From Rapana venosa (lineage: Eukaryota; Mollusca; Gastropoda; Neogastropoda; Muricidae), in contig CM054153.1 in the NCBI GenBank assembly GCA_028751875.1, positions 22,064,730 to 22,128,729 of the forward strand: a stretch of DNA of 64,000 bases, written 5' to 3'. The notes under the pieces were generated by a model, which saw nothing but the letters and a program-made list of their open reading frames with translations, made no database searches and had not been told where the DNA came from. Each line of letters begins with the position of its first letter. Positions within the stretch are counted from its first letter, which is position 1. The position numbers and the translations under genes are program-made. This document shows positions 42,438 to 53,819 of this stretch, in pieces.

Positions 42438-42767
42438 CGTTCACTCTCAGTAGTACGCTACAACAATTACAAGATTTTGCATTTTTTTCATCAACTTTTG
42501 CATTTTTTTTCTCTGCATCAAAATAGGGACTAGTAACAGGTTAAAAAAAAAAAGGCACCAAGTTATATACAACCATGACTCAGTATTGTTTGAGTTTGGA
42601 GTTAGCCATCTGTTCAAGGCCATGTCAATATCACACTTAAAAAACCCAACAAAGTACATTATCAATGTAATGATACTATAAAACGTAGCACCAAGATTTT
42701 CATACAATGACATCAGCATCAATGTTCCAATTCTGCCCTTCCATACACTGCGCTATTGGTCTCCTTT

Positions 42768-43120
42768 TCACAACCTTTGGGCAATAGTTTCCACAATGTC
42801 CTTCACAGTGTTATCAACATCCACATTCAAACAATTCTCATCTTCTTCAGGCTCTTCCAACGTCTCTAACTGCGAGGCTAAAAGACCAGGGGGCATGAAG
42901 TGGCCTTTCCGCGCATGAAGTCTGGCTTCCAGAATTTTCTGTGATCCTTTCAGATAACGAAAAGTATCTGTAATGATGGTGGTATAACGGATGACGATGG
43001 CTGGCACTTGTTCCCTGTGTTGTCTCTATGTGTCTGGTTGGAAATGTTTCCTGAGCGTAGAATGTCTCTGTAGAGCCGTTTTAGGGCTGAGCAGGTCAAG
43101 ACTGCAGACTGCTTTTTTTC
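42768..43120 (-). CDS. IDNK: Gluconokinase exon 5 (C-terminal half, frame broken twice)
   Basis: 353 nt from acceptor TGTGCAG to TGA at 42770-42768. Starting in the frame set by exon 4, a stop is reached quickly. VLTCSALKRLYRDIL is read in a second frame and TDTFRYLKGSQKILEARL, GHFMPPGLLASQLETLEEP in a third. Each switch corresponds to one missing base. Confidence 0.85.
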
Positions 43121-43497
43121 CTGCACACTGACAATCCAAAGCCATGGGAATTTTATTTTAGAGAGAGCAAAATATCAGTTTGGTTCGAAGTTTCCAAGTT
43201 ACAGGATTTACATGCAAAAGTAGCCTTTTCCTTTTATGTGAAATAAGGGAAACTCTGAAATGAAAATACAAATAAGATGCATTATGCAAATACCTATGCT
43301 TCTCTTTATCTTTTTTCCCCCTCTCAAATTGTTTTTTGTTTTGCTTTTCTGGTATAACAAAACTAAAAAAAGAAACCACCACTGAAACATACTGCCTGAA
43401 AAACAAAATAAATCCACAAAAAAATATGAAAAACACAGAAAAGATGAATATCAGTTCAATAAAACATTAAAACACACACACAGACACACACATTATA

Positions 43498-43532
<35 letters not shown>

Positions 43533-43888
43533 CATAATAATAAATAAGAGAGAGAGAGAGAGAGAGAAGACAAACAATATATAACGATAACGATACATTT
43601 ACACACACGCACATAATATGTGTTTGTGTGTGTGTGTGTGTTCTTCCTCACTTTTGGTGCCAAACCATCCTTCCAGTATCACACCCCCAATATGAGATAA
43701 ATATTGTGACCATAATGAAAAATGTAAAAGCTAAAGCGTATGCATGGCAGCTTTCAGTGACTGAATGAACAGAGACGGTAGTAAAGCGGCAAGTAAAGGA
43801 GAGACATATATTAATCCTTCCTTGATGCTAATTACCCATAAGCTTCTCCTAATCCAGATCAACTACTTAAGTAACACACACACAGAGG

Positions 43889-43966
<78 letters not shown>

Positions 43967-45669
43967 TGATACAAGACAAAAGTTTTTTTAAAAAATACCA
44001 AGCCAGAAAGGGAGATATTTCTTAAATTCTTTGCTGGTGCTTGACACTGTGTGTGTGAGTGTTTGTGTGTGTGTGTGTTTTGTAGTTGTGTATGTTTTGT
44101 GGTTGTGTGTGTATGTGTGTGCATGTGCACATGCATGCTTGCATATGTGAGTACATGCATGTGTGTGCACAGACATGTGTGTGCATGTATGCATGTGTGC
44201 ATGTTCTGTGTCCACAAGCAACGGGCCCCTAAAGTCCATACAAACTTAATATATTATCTTTCACAAAGAAAGATGTAGAGAGCATCAGTCAGTACCTGCA
44301 GATGTAATTGTAAATGGAGAGCAGCCAGGGAAACCTGTCCTGTTGGCAAAAAAAGGCAAAAATGTCAGAATAATATTACTGAAATAATTCAGGTATTGTG
44401 ACTCATGATGCGTTTATGCAAATGACTCATTTTACCAATTCTCAAATTATTTTGCATTAGAGGTCCAATGATTATTTACAGGATCATTTTACATAGTTAA
44501 ACTCAATGTTGGTACTCAGTGTGGGAAAACCTAGACACAACGTTTATGTCTATGCATGAACAGATAGGGAACACCAGAAGAACTGACAAAACAAGACAGG
44601 ATCTTACAAATACTTAAAAAATCCCCCCCCCCTCCCTCCCTGTCTGCTTGTGTGTCTCCCAACCCCCAGTGCCTCTCTCTCTTCCTCTTGATATCTGGTA
44701 AAAAACATATGGAACGTATTATATAAATATATATATGTGCAAAATGTTACAGATAAAAGTATTTTGGAACCAGATTTTTTTTTTTTTTTTTGCTTTAAAT
44801 TCTTTTCTTTTGAGGATAAGCATTCATGTACTTTGTTACGTTTGGTCCCCTTGTGCATATGGTTTTGTAAATTTTGTCATCCATTTCCATCGACACGCAA
44901 GGCCCTTCTCATCCAAATGGCAGAACAGGTTTTAACATATGTACAAGAAGTTTGTGTATTCAAAATGCATTACAGAAATACTTTCTTTTTTTCAAACATG
45001 ATCAAATTTTGTACTAACAATATACCGTACTCAAAGAAAGAAGAAAAAACATCCAGCAGCAAAAATATAAAAAATCAGAAAGCAATAATCAAAATACATA
45101 TGGACAAAAAAAGAAAATCACTACTGTCAAACCTCATCAGTCAGTGGAATTCCAGAGGACATCTTCTGTTTGTTTGCTTCTGGGTGAAATTCGTCTGCAT
45201 CTCGAAAAGGCCACTTCATCTGAGGAGAAAGGGAAAACAATGTGAAAATAAGAAATTAAAGTGAAAGTTTATCTGATTCTACCAATGTAGATATATGGGG
45301 GAAAACAACTCTGTGTGTGTGTGGTGTGTCTTCAGTTTTACGTCTGTTCACTTAAAGTGATATTAGATGATGAAGGGGGGGGGGGGGTGGGGGAGGGGGG
45401 GCAGCATAATGAGATAAAGGCTTTAAGTAGAAAAGATACGTGTTGGTATGAATGCACATTAAAAGACTATTCCAAACTATATGAACAGTATGTTGCAAAA
45501 AACATGGCAAAGAAATAAAAAATAAAAAATAAAAAAAACCACAGAACAATTGAAAAATACTCTAGAGTTGGAAAACAATTGTGAACTGCTTGTAACGGCA
45601 GCTGTCAAACAAGCAAAATGTAGATCCCGAGGATCATACTTTACAAAAAAGAGAATACTGGGGATTCGA

Positions 45670-45712
<43 letters not shown>

Positions 45713-47795
45713 GCATACATATTTATGTGAAAGTGAATGTGCATCTGTAAGTGCATGCATGCACAGATGTATGATGAATGTCTTTACACATATGTATGTG
45801 TGAGTTTATAATTATGTATTTGTGTGTGAGTGTATGTGTGAATATATTTTGACCTAACAACTTTGACAAGTACTTAGCTTCATTCACAGTGCCGACTCCA
45901 CTCTTCCGGATGAGACTATAAACTGAGGTCCCATGTGCGAACACATGCAGAACATCATACACATACTGCATACACACAAGGACGGGATAGCCTAGTGGTT
46001 AAAACATTGCCCTGGCAATCTGAAGACCCGGGTTCAATTCCCATTCAAGGGGATATTTTCCCCTGGAGTTAACATCAGTGCAGACTCCTCTCTCCCCAAA
46101 AGTCTTTCGGATGAGACTATAAACCGAGGCCCTGTGTGTGAACGCATTCAGAACATCTTGTGCACATGTTAAATCCTGTTCCGCTTTATGTAAGAGTAGG
46201 CCATTGTGTGCCGTGGGAACAGATGACAGAAGTTTCAAAACCGCATACACACGGGGACTGGATGTAAAAAAGCACATAAGTGCTTATTCCATTATCCTCA
46301 ATATAAAAGAATTATGTTTTTAAAATAAAATAAAAAGATTTTAAAAAAGCACATGAGTGCTATTTCCATTATCCTCAAAATAAAAGAATAAGATAAATAA
46401 ATAAAATAAATAAATAAGCCTGATACAAAAACTTTCTCAGGACAGGCAACACTGATATAGCTTGGCACATGAAATTTTCTTATCAACTAGAAATTATCAC
46501 CTTTGACCAAATGCAACAGTCCCTTCTAAGAAAATAAAACATTGGAATACGTGTATTCCTACAGTGTTTGGAGAGATGTATCTGATGACAAATTAGTGCA
46601 CAGTACACCAGTTTGTTAAGTGAAATTATATGCTGATTGAATTGCAGTCAGAAAGTGTGTGTGTGTGTGTGTGTGTGTGCGTGCGTGCGTGTGTGTGAAT
46701 GCATCTGTATGTACAATACGCTTGACTTCATGTGTTTAAACGATCTTAAGATAGAAAAATCATCAGTTAAAGAGGGTGTATTCACTCACTTTTTCAGCCA
46801 GAGTCTCACCAACTGTTGTTCTGAAAAACAAAGGACGTGGAATGAAAAAAAATTCACACACACACACTTGTTTCCCTATCAGGGTGGCTTTTTTTCTACA
46901 GAATTGTGCAAATGACAACTTTTTTGTTGTTTTGGATTCTTTTATGAATGCTAAATGTATTTTTGCTGACAGGACCTTGGTTATTGGATCCAAAAGACAC
47001 ACACTCAGACACCACTCAATGCCCAGTGGATGAGATGGGATTTCGGTTTTTTTTCAGTTCCTTACTGCATGCTTTCTGATTTCTTGTTCACTCCCATTTC
47101 TTTTTTAAATCAAGGTTTGAGAAATTTTTAAACTGCACAAGAAGATTGGTTGTTGTTGTTGTTGTGCGTTCCCCAGCTTTACACCCTGGGGGTCACCCAG
47201 AACATGCACTCTGACTCACTCATCCCACCTGGGAATCGCTGTGAGATCGGAAGTACACCGGGTGAGAAGTTTGCGTGTATGACTCTTTTCAAGTACCTCG
47301 CCACATAGGCAGCCATACTCCGACTTCAGAGGATTTTTTCTCCTTTATAGGAGAGTGCAGGTTGTTATGTTAAGAGCTTGTCATGGCTGAAGGCAATCTC
47401 AACACAACATTTTAAACATAACAACATTTTAATGTAGGCCTTGGCAATTAGCTGACATCAATAACCTGACACAGCTTTTGGCCTTCGCCAAAAGAAGATT
47501 GGTCAAACCTGAAGGAAATTACTGCAAAAAGATTACAGCATCTGTCAAGCTGTCCTGACAACTGACCCAGCCTTCAAGCACTTGTTGACATAACAATTAT
47601 AGGCAAGATGGTGTGCTGGGCCATCTCAATTCATTCTTCAAACACATTCTGTGGATACTAAGAATAGTATTACTATTGGTAAGATCTGCCCCCTGTGTCC
47701 ACTCTTTTTGTTTTATCATAGATGAAGAAATGTCTGTTACTGCTCTCCAGTCCTCAAGAGGGAAATATTTCCACAGTTAACTTCTCATGCTCGGA

Positions 47796-47837
<42 letters not shown>

Positions 47838-48170
47838 AAAGATCTCAGCTCTACAACATTCTAAGCCACGATGAACGTGTTAGGTCTAGCCCACTGTAAA
47901 GACTAAAACTTCTTTCTAATGCAAGATAACTTTAAAATAAAATCTATCAATGAAGGTGAAGTGCTACAAATATGAATTCGTATCTGCAAAAAAACAGAAT
48001 AAACTTCACACACACGCACGCGATTGCGATCTCGCATCTCAATAACTAGCTTTGTTAGCATAAGAATGGAGAGCAGAAACTCCTAAAATATTGATTAACA
48101 ACAAAACAAGTTCCCATCTGCCTACTTACTTTCCACAACCACACACTCCCATCAAAACAACGACCACCAT
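42768..48170 (-). CDS. IDNK: Gluconokinase (EC 2.7.1.12), five exons; last exon has two frame breaks
   Basis: Phosphorylates D-gluconate with ATP to 6-phosphogluconate, feeding the pentose phosphate pathway. Minus-strand exons: 48170-48130, 46820-46790, 45219-45133, 44339-44296 and 43120-42768. Exon 1 and 2 encode MVVVVLMGVCGCGK/TTVGETLAEK with the P-loop GxxGxGKT. Exon 3 encodes KWPFRDADEFHPEANKQKM and GIPLTDE (gluconate-binding DADxxHP..N..KM). Exon 4 encodes DRFPWL. Exon 5 encodes VLTCSALKRLYRDILRSG and, in another frame, FRYLKGSQ, RKGHFMPPGLLASQ. Exons 1-4 join in frame. Exon 5 needs one extra base near its 5' A-run (43113-43119) and another around 43010-43070. With both, the coding length becomes 558 nt (185 aa), close to human IDNK (187 aa). 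The breaks look like consensus errors rather than decay, because all motifs are intact. Confidence 0.85.
43490..43570. repeat. (TA)n and (GA)n tracts (gluconokinase intron 4)
   Basis: (TA)n 43498-43533 with one break, then (GA)n 43548-43568. Confidence 0.9.
43888..43970. repeat. (CT)n with short (CA)n (gluconokinase intron 4)
   Basis: Nearly pure CT tract, 43889-43957, then CACACACA. Confidence 0.95.
44296..44339 (-). CDS. IDNK: Gluconokinase exon 4
   Basis: 44 nt, acceptor GCCAACAG, donor GTACTG. Encodes DRFPWLLSIYNYIC; D-R-x-P-W-L is conserved in gluconokinases. Confidence 0.85.
44805..44955 (-). repeat. SINE family A fragment (gluconokinase intron 3)
   Basis: Tail and first part of the body only: TTTGAGGATAAGCATTCATG, ATGGTTTTGTAAATTTTGTC, ATGGCAGAACAGGTTTTAAC. 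Confidence 0.75.
45133..45219 (-). CDS. IDNK: Gluconokinase exon 3
   Basis: 87 nt, 29 codons in phase 0; acceptor CTCCTCAG, donor GTTTGA (non-optimal). Encodes MKWPFRDADEFHPEANKQKM and SSGIPLTDE. Confidence 0.85.
45310..45400 (+). repeat. Small repeat unit with built-in GT microsatellite, copy 3
   Basis: Short (GT)n, then CAGTTTTACGTCTGTTCACTT, AAAGTGATATTAGATGATG and a G-rich end; homologous to 14150-14260 and 31860-31970. Confidence 0.7.
45880..46312 (+). repeat. SINE family A: partial copy followed by a full copy (gluconokinase intron 2)
   Basis: A body fragment at 45880-45975 abuts a complete element: box A TAGCCTAGTGG 45988-45998, box B GGTTCAATTCC 46031-46041, body to AGTGCTTATTCCATTATCCTC at about 46300. 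Best-preserved family A copy in the window. Confidence 0.9.
46790..46820 (-). CDS. IDNK: Gluconokinase exon 2 (31-nt micro-exon)
   Basis: 31 nt, acceptor TTTTTCAG, donor GTGAGT. Completes the lysine and encodes TTVGETLAEK, the start of the helix after the P-loop. Too short for simple gene finders. Confidence 0.85.
47177..47261 (+). other. Orphan exon-like open segment on the plus strand (gluconokinase intron 1)
   Basis: Acceptor CGTTCCCCAG and donor GTGAGAAG bracket 85 nt reading LYTLGVTQNMHSDSLIPPG and NRCEIGSTP without stops. It lies opposite to gluconokinase. No family recognised and no neighbouring exons found; may be a captured exon fragment. Confidence 0.25.
47796..47834. repeat. (GT)n tract
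   Basis: Pure GT repeat inside gluconokinase intron 1. Confidence 0.9.
48130..48170 (-). CDS. IDNK: Gluconokinase exon 1 (P-loop)
   Basis: 41 nt, MVVVVLMGVCGCG plus two bases of the P-loop lysine codon; donor GTAAGT at 48129. An ATG-initiated frame with a short hydrophobic strand before GVCGCGK is typical of the family. Confidence 0.85.
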
Positions 48171-48253
48171 TTTTACAGCTCCTTGTTTCGTTTCCTGTGC
48201 AGCAAGGCGGGTCGAGCAAAGAGCAAAGTGTCATCTGCAGTCTAATGAACAAG

Positions 48254-48300
48254 TGACCTTGACCTTGACCTTAAAGAGTCGACACCTCTTGACCTGACAT
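48254..48300 (-). promoter_or_regulatory. Array of TGACCT (AGGTCA) half-sites upstream of gluconokinase
   Basis: TGACCTTGACCTTGACCTT at 48254-48272 contains three AGGTCA half-sites, two with the extended TCAAGGTCA form; a fourth TGACCT occurs at about 48290. It lies 84-130 bases upstream of the start codon. TCAAGGTCA is the consensus for monomeric nuclear receptors of the ERR/FTZ-F1 type. Function here is inference. Confidence 0.35.
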
Positions 48301-48683
48301 AGCCTAAGTAAAGCTCTCTCTCTCTCTCTCTCTCTCGAACTTCGCGCGCGCGCGGTGGCGAAGTGGTTCTTTGATTAAATTGAACACTTTTTTTTTTTTT
48401 TTTTTTTGGGGGGGGGGGGCAAAAGAAGTTATTTCTAGAAGGTGGTGAAAAGTGCGTTTATTAGCAGACCTGGAAGTCTTTCAAGACGATCAAAAAGGAT
48501 AATAAGTGAGAGAGAGAGAAGAGACAGACAGACAGACAGACAGACACAGACAGACAGACAGACAGACAGACTGACAGAGATTAGTTATTGAAGCAATAGC
48601 AGAATATAAGATAGGAAATATGCTTTAAAGTCTCAGTCGTCTTTTCGGCGGAATACTTGACATGATCATCTGCAGCGTGCGCG

Positions 48684-48732
<49 letters not shown>

Positions 48733-48799
48733 GCGTGCGTTTGCGCATGTATGTGCACACATGCGTGTGTATGTGAGTGCGTGAACATGTGTGTGTGTG

Positions 48800-48840
<41 letters not shown>

Positions 48841-48850
48841 GAGGGTTTGT
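48300..48850. repeat. Microsatellite-rich 5' flank of gluconokinase
   Basis: (CT)n 48315-48336, CG run near 48345, poly-T/poly-G 48389-48418, (GACA)n 48522-48572, (GT)n 48687-48730 and 48790-48838. Confidence 0.9.
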
Positions 48851-49283
48851 GTTCTTTTTGTTTTTATCATATAACAAGTTTCACTATCATAATGATAATT
48901 TCATGCTTTTGATCTCTATGACTCAGTGATTAGGCCGAAGTCTGGAATAGACCAGTGCTTATCTGTTATCAGAATTTTAAAACACACACACACATACCCA
49001 CGCACGCACACAATCACACGCACGCACACACACACATCTCCCTACCTTTGTCTGTCTCTATCTCTCTGTCTCTGTCTGTCTGTCTGACACACAGAGGCCC
49101 ATAGGCAAGTCTTCATCATAGTTGACCTGACCTGGGCATGCAGAGCGACCACTCCCATAATTATTTAATAAACAAGCAGCACCACGCACACACATGTGAG
49201 GGAAACGCAGTACACAGGGAGAGGGCAGAAATAAAAAGAAGGAACAAACGAACTATGTTGGCTTGAAGTGCATTCTTACACAC

Positions 49284-49311
49284 ATACATGCGCACGCACG
49301 CGCGCGCGCGC

Positions 49312-49368
<57 letters not shown>

Positions 49369-49374
49369 CACACA

Positions 49375-49405
<31 letters not shown>

Positions 49406-49406
49406 C
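49284..49406. repeat. (CG)n(GCAC)n(CA)n microsatellite
   Basis: CG-rich 49289-49316, (GCAC)n 49317-49368, (CA)n to 49406; almost continuous alternating purine-pyrimidine. Confidence 0.95.
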
Positions 49407-49409
49407 GTG

Positions 49410-49690
49410 GTAATGCCGGGTGCCTGTCGGTACAAACAGCATCCCCACCTTCTGGAAATTATGTGCTAGGAATTCCTTCTGTTCTATCCCTCTCTTTATT
49501 TCTGCCTTGTTCCTTTTTTTTCCCCTGTTACCTTCTGCCTTGTCTATTTTCTGACTTCTTGGTCCATTCTCCTGCCTTTTTCCAGAAAGATTTAAAAGAA
49601 GATAATTCTCTCCCACGCAGAAGTCGAATGCGCTGGGCCTGACTTTTCAGGCACTTAACGGCAGCGCGACGCATTTTCGCTCATATGACA
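49410..49690 (-). repeat. SINE family D copy
   Basis: Plus strand GGTACAAACAGCATCCCCACC, TTCTGGAAATTATGTGC, CTTCTGTTCTATCCC match 33180-33290. The tRNA-like head lies near 49680-49620 on the minus strand (GCGTCGCGCTGCCGTTAAG, CGCATTCGACTTCTG). Confidence 0.65.
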
Positions 49691-49869
49691 GAACAACAAT
49701 TGTTGCTGTCTGAGCATTTAACAAAACACACACAACACACACATCCGCGCGCATGCACGCACGCACGCATGCACACACACACATTATAAAGAATTTCTTT
49801 TCGTTGTAGTTGTGTGGTTGATTTTTTTCTTTATCTTGTACCACATCATTGTAATGATGAAAAGAAATG

Positions 49870-49945
49870 GAAGGCCTACCGAACATATGTTTTATGGTAT
49901 TGTTGGAGCTAACAATACTATAAAACATATGTTAGGTAGGCCTTC
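49870..49945. repeat. Near-perfect 35-bp inverted repeat with 6-nt loop
   Basis: Left arm 49870-49904 (GAAGGCCTACCGAACATATG...) pairs with right arm 49911-49945 (...GTTAGGTAGGCCTTC). Only two positions differ, one of which can pair as G-U. The loop is GGAGCT. Confidence 0.9.
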
Positions 49946-49967
49946 AATTTTTTTTTGTTTCCCCGAA

Positions 49968-50060
49968 ACTTAATGGTGGGTAAAAACGGTCACATACGCA
50001 AAATCTTACCATTGGTGAACCTCGGAACTCTAGCCGAGGAACGAAAGAGAAAAAAATCGT
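49968..50060 (+). repeat. SINE family B tail fragment
   Basis: TTAATGGTGGGTAAAAACGG, AAAATCTTACCATTGGTGAAC and GAACTCTAGCCGAGGAACG match the family B body. Confidence 0.75.
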
Positions 50061-51059
50061 TTCCAAAAAAGTAATGAGTTAGCCATCTATACTAGCACAC
50101 CCAGCATGCAACCTGTAACCAAGAGAAGAATAGACTTTGCCAGGTTCAGTTTGCCGAAAGTACGCTACCTAAAAAAAATTCACCAGTCTTGTTGTTGTGA
50201 TTGAATTTATGTCCCAGCGGAGATTTCCGATGTGGGGACTATGAGAAGGTGTCTTAGTATCTATAAGGAGCAGGTTAAAAAGAGGAAAAGGTTCTGAGGA
50301 GGTAGCAGTAAGATGGTATGTGGGATTGGGCTGTCTTAAAGATGTCTTGCGGGTTAGTTAGTCTTGTACGGAATCAGTTGGAAGAAGTTGCAGGGACGGT
50401 AAGGATCAGGTAGAACTAAATAGGGGTAGTAAAATGTGACCGGCAGAGGAAAGATAAGTTTTGGGGAAAAAAGGGTGGATTTACATTTTGGGGGAAAAAG
50501 GTATCTGCCACAAAAAAGGGTAAAAATCCAAATTTTTGAGCCGGGGGCCTGGTAAGAAGAGACCATCCTACCCTGGAAAAGTTTTTTTCACTTGATGACC
50601 AAAGGAGCCCCGAAAGGGTCAGGGAGAAGTCAACCCAAAGCTTTCCCATAGCTTTTGTCACTACCCCCCCTAGCCCCCCCATCGCCCTTTTTCCGGCTTT
50701 CTGCACCCCCTGTTACCCTCAATTTTTCCCACTAAGTGTAGGGGGGCCTATGGTTTTTTTTAAAACTCTCTTGATGACAGAAGGGGCCCTTTGGTTGTTT
50801 CGGGCCCCATTTTTTCTCGTTGCGGGTTTTCCCTCTTTTTTTTCCCCCCATTTTCACCCAAGTTTGCCATTACAGCCCGGGATTTTTGTATCATTTTAAA
50901 AAGTTTTTGTTTTTTGTCAGGGACCCAAAAAGTAAAATAGGACTTTTAAATTTTCTTCAAACCCAAACGTGTGTTGTGTGTTTGTGTGTTTTTGTGGTTG
51001 GGGTTTGGTGTGTGTGTGTTTTGTGTCTCTCTCCGTCCCCTCTGTCTGTGTCCTGGGCC

Positions 51060-51355
51060 CCAGATTCGAATCTTCTTCAAGGGGATTTTTAAATCTGGGG
51101 TTTACATCAGGCTGACTAAACCCAACCCCAAAAAAGGCCTTGGGTTAAAAACTTTTAAACCGGGGGTCCCGGGGTGCAAATGCACGAAAAAAACATCTTG
51201 CGTCCCACCAAAAAAACCCTTTTCCTGTTTTTTCGGAAGATGGGCCATTGTGTCCCGGGGGGGAACGGATGACAAAACTGACAAAACGCATCCCACAGGG
51301 GGACTGGATGAAAAAAAGCACACGAGTGTTTTTCCCTTTTTAACCTCGAAATAAA
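51060..51355 (+). repeat. SINE family A copy, error-laden
   Basis: AGATTCGAATCTTCTTCAAGG, AGATGGGCCATTGTGTCCCG and GGGGACTGGATGAAAAAAAGC track the copy at 45978-46310 in order, with many substitutions into homopolymers. Confidence 0.75.
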
Positions 51356-52589
51356 AAAAAAGAAACGAAATAAATAAAATCCTCTTTTCTCTAAAGGGGT
51401 GGTTGAAAAAAAATGTGTTTGCTTATGCCATTACCCTTTTTAAAAAAAATTTAAATTTCAATTCAATTCTCTCTCTCTCCTCTCTAAATTTCCTCTCTCT
51501 CTTCCTCCTCCCCTTCTCCGGCTCATCCTCACTCCTCTCTCTTCCCTCTCTCTCTCCCTTTCTCTGTCTGCCCCTGCGGGCCCTTTCTCTACTGTCTGTT
51601 TTGCCCTGTCTCTCTATTTCTCGCATTGATCTACACAGTAATAAATTATCTGAATCTGTCTGCCTTTCTGTCTGTCTGTCTCTCTCTGAAAATGAAAGTA
51701 TTGATTGAAACGTAGCAATGTACTTATTCAAAGCTTTCCAACTGCAACAAAAAGCCACGTCTTGACTTCTTTGATATTGCACACCCATAGGACACGAAAG
51801 TATTTATTTGTTGTTGTTTTTGTGTTCAAATTTATTATTTGTTGCCTCTCTGTTCATAAGGGGCTGTGTCCTTACGTCAATAAAAACACCCGAACTCTTT
51901 CTCTGTCTCGTCCCCTCGGGGCCCTTTTTACCCCCCAAATTTTTGGGTTTTAATCCATAGGTTTTTTCTCTGCCATCTGATATGGGCTATTAAAATTGTT
52001 GCCCACGCAGAAAATTAGGGTGATAGGGGTAATTTAACGCTGAAAAATTGCCCACCTTCTTATCCCTTTAAAACAAGGCTTGAACCTCTCAAACCCTTCC
52101 TTGTTTTTTTTTTGAAAAAAAAGTCAACAAATAAATGAACCCCCTGCGTGAGAAGAGAGAGGGGAAGGAGAGGGGAAGAAAAGAAAGGGGAGAGAGAGAA
52201 GAGAGAGAGAGAGAAAAAGTTTAAAGGTAGAGAGCCAGAGAAACACACACACACACCCCACGCACCCCACGCATGCACACATTTTAAGTCCTGTCTTTTT
52301 CGTCTTTTTCTCTCTGGGGTCCTCAGGGTTTAATCAGTGTGATAGTTTCCTTTTTAATGTGGTGTTTTGGGGTTTTGGTGTAAATATTCTATATAAGATA
52401 TATAGATAGATAATGGAAAAAAGAAAAAAAAATTTAACCTTTTTAAGGGCCCCATTTTTGTATACTTCCCCAAAACCCGATGATACCAGAAATATAACTG
52501 AGTATACAACGATTTTTTTCCCCTTTAAATGAATTTAAGTGAGGAAAATGCTCGGGATGTTTTTTTTGGGATATAATTAATATATCTGG

Positions 52590-52810
52590 GACATGAAGTG
52601 CTAAGCAATGCAAAAAAAGTAAAACAAAACCCCCCCCCCCCCCCCCCCCCCGCCCCCCCCGCACACCCCCAAAAAATAAACACTTTTGTTTCACACACAC
52701 CCCCAAAACCTTGCATTCATACCATGTTAAGCGCGCGCGCGGCGCACACACACACACAACACACACACACCCCCAAAACACACAAACACACACACACAAA
52801 CAAAACACCC
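52590..52810. repeat. Poly-C and CA-rich tracts
   Basis: Poly-C 52631-52668 with short interruptions, CG run 52731-52740, CA-rich to 52805. Confidence 0.8.
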
Positions 52811-52819
52811 CTTAGACAA

Positions 52820-53402
52820 TGAAAAATTCTTTTTTTTCGGGGGATAAAAAATAAGCCCCATGTGCGTTTTACTTTCCATTTCCCCCCCCTTTAAAAAAAT
52901 ACTCATAAAATTTAACCAAATACTTTTACACTCACACGAAAAAAAACCACAGAAAAATCCCAAAACAAAAACAAAAAAAAAAAAAAAGCCAAACCATGCG
53001 GGCATTAAAATGAACATTGAAAAATCGTTATAAGGTACACAGATTTTGCTACAGTCCGCAATAAAAAATTGGAAAAACACATTCACTAAAACTCAAGAAC
53101 AGTCAAAAAACCCCAAATAACATCAAAAATATAAAAAAAAGAATGATTTTAATAAATAATAATGACTAAAATTTAAATTGGTCAATAAATGACTCAGAAA
53201 AGCGTGGGGATTTTTAAAATGCGTAATGATCATGATTATCAAATGGGCAGGGCCTGGTCTTACAGTCGGGAATCCAGGGGCATGGGTACTTAAAATCGTC
53301 GATGAGGGTTTAATTTAAAAATAAAAATCAAAACTCAGCAACTGTACTAACTTTTCCAAATAAAAATTTATAAACCCAAGAGAGAGAAGAAAAGAGAGAG
53401 AG

Positions 53403-53433
<31 letters not shown>

Positions 53434-53765
53434 AGACAATAAAAAAGACAATGAAAAATTCTTTTTTTCGGGGATAAAATAAGAAACAAAAAGTGTTTTT
53501 TTTACATCCGGGGTCCCCCCCCCGGTAAAAATTAAACAATCTTAAATTTAATAAAAACCCCAATACTTATCCCGGTCTCACAATAAAAAAAAGGGGAAAT
53601 AACCCTTTTTTCAAAACAGCTCCCCCCCAAAAACCCTCCCCCCCCCCCCCCAAAAACCCCTCCCCCCCCCCCCCCCAAAGAAGAGAGAGCCCAATGACAA
53701 TGACAATACTTTTTCCTTTTTTTCGAGGGTAATGAAAAAGCACCCCAATTTTTTTTTTTTTAACA
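52820..53765 (-). repeat. Three isolated SINE A tail fragments
   Basis: TTTTTTTCGGGGGATAAAAAAT with ATTCT at about 52825-52865, a similar block followed by TTTACATCCGGGGTCCCC at 53455-53525, and TTTTTTTCGAGGGTAATG followed by AAAAAGCACCCC at 53705-53760. All resemble the AATGGAATAAGCAC tail of family A. Confidence 0.45.
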
Positions 53766-53819
53766 GTTTTTTACAGTGCTTTTCTACAGTTTCAAAAAAA
53801 ACCCTGGGGGGTAAAGACA

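Noticed and set aside
42447..42722. 91-codon minus-strand frame downstream of gluconokinase
   Set aside because: It lies in the 3' untranslated region, contains phase-less hydrophobic and lysine-rich stretches, and matches nothing recognised.
43010..43050. A 40-nt mini-intron in gluconokinase exon 5 to explain the frame change
   Set aside because: The only GT..AG pair does not restore the frame of FRYLKGS and would be unusually short; a missing base is simpler.
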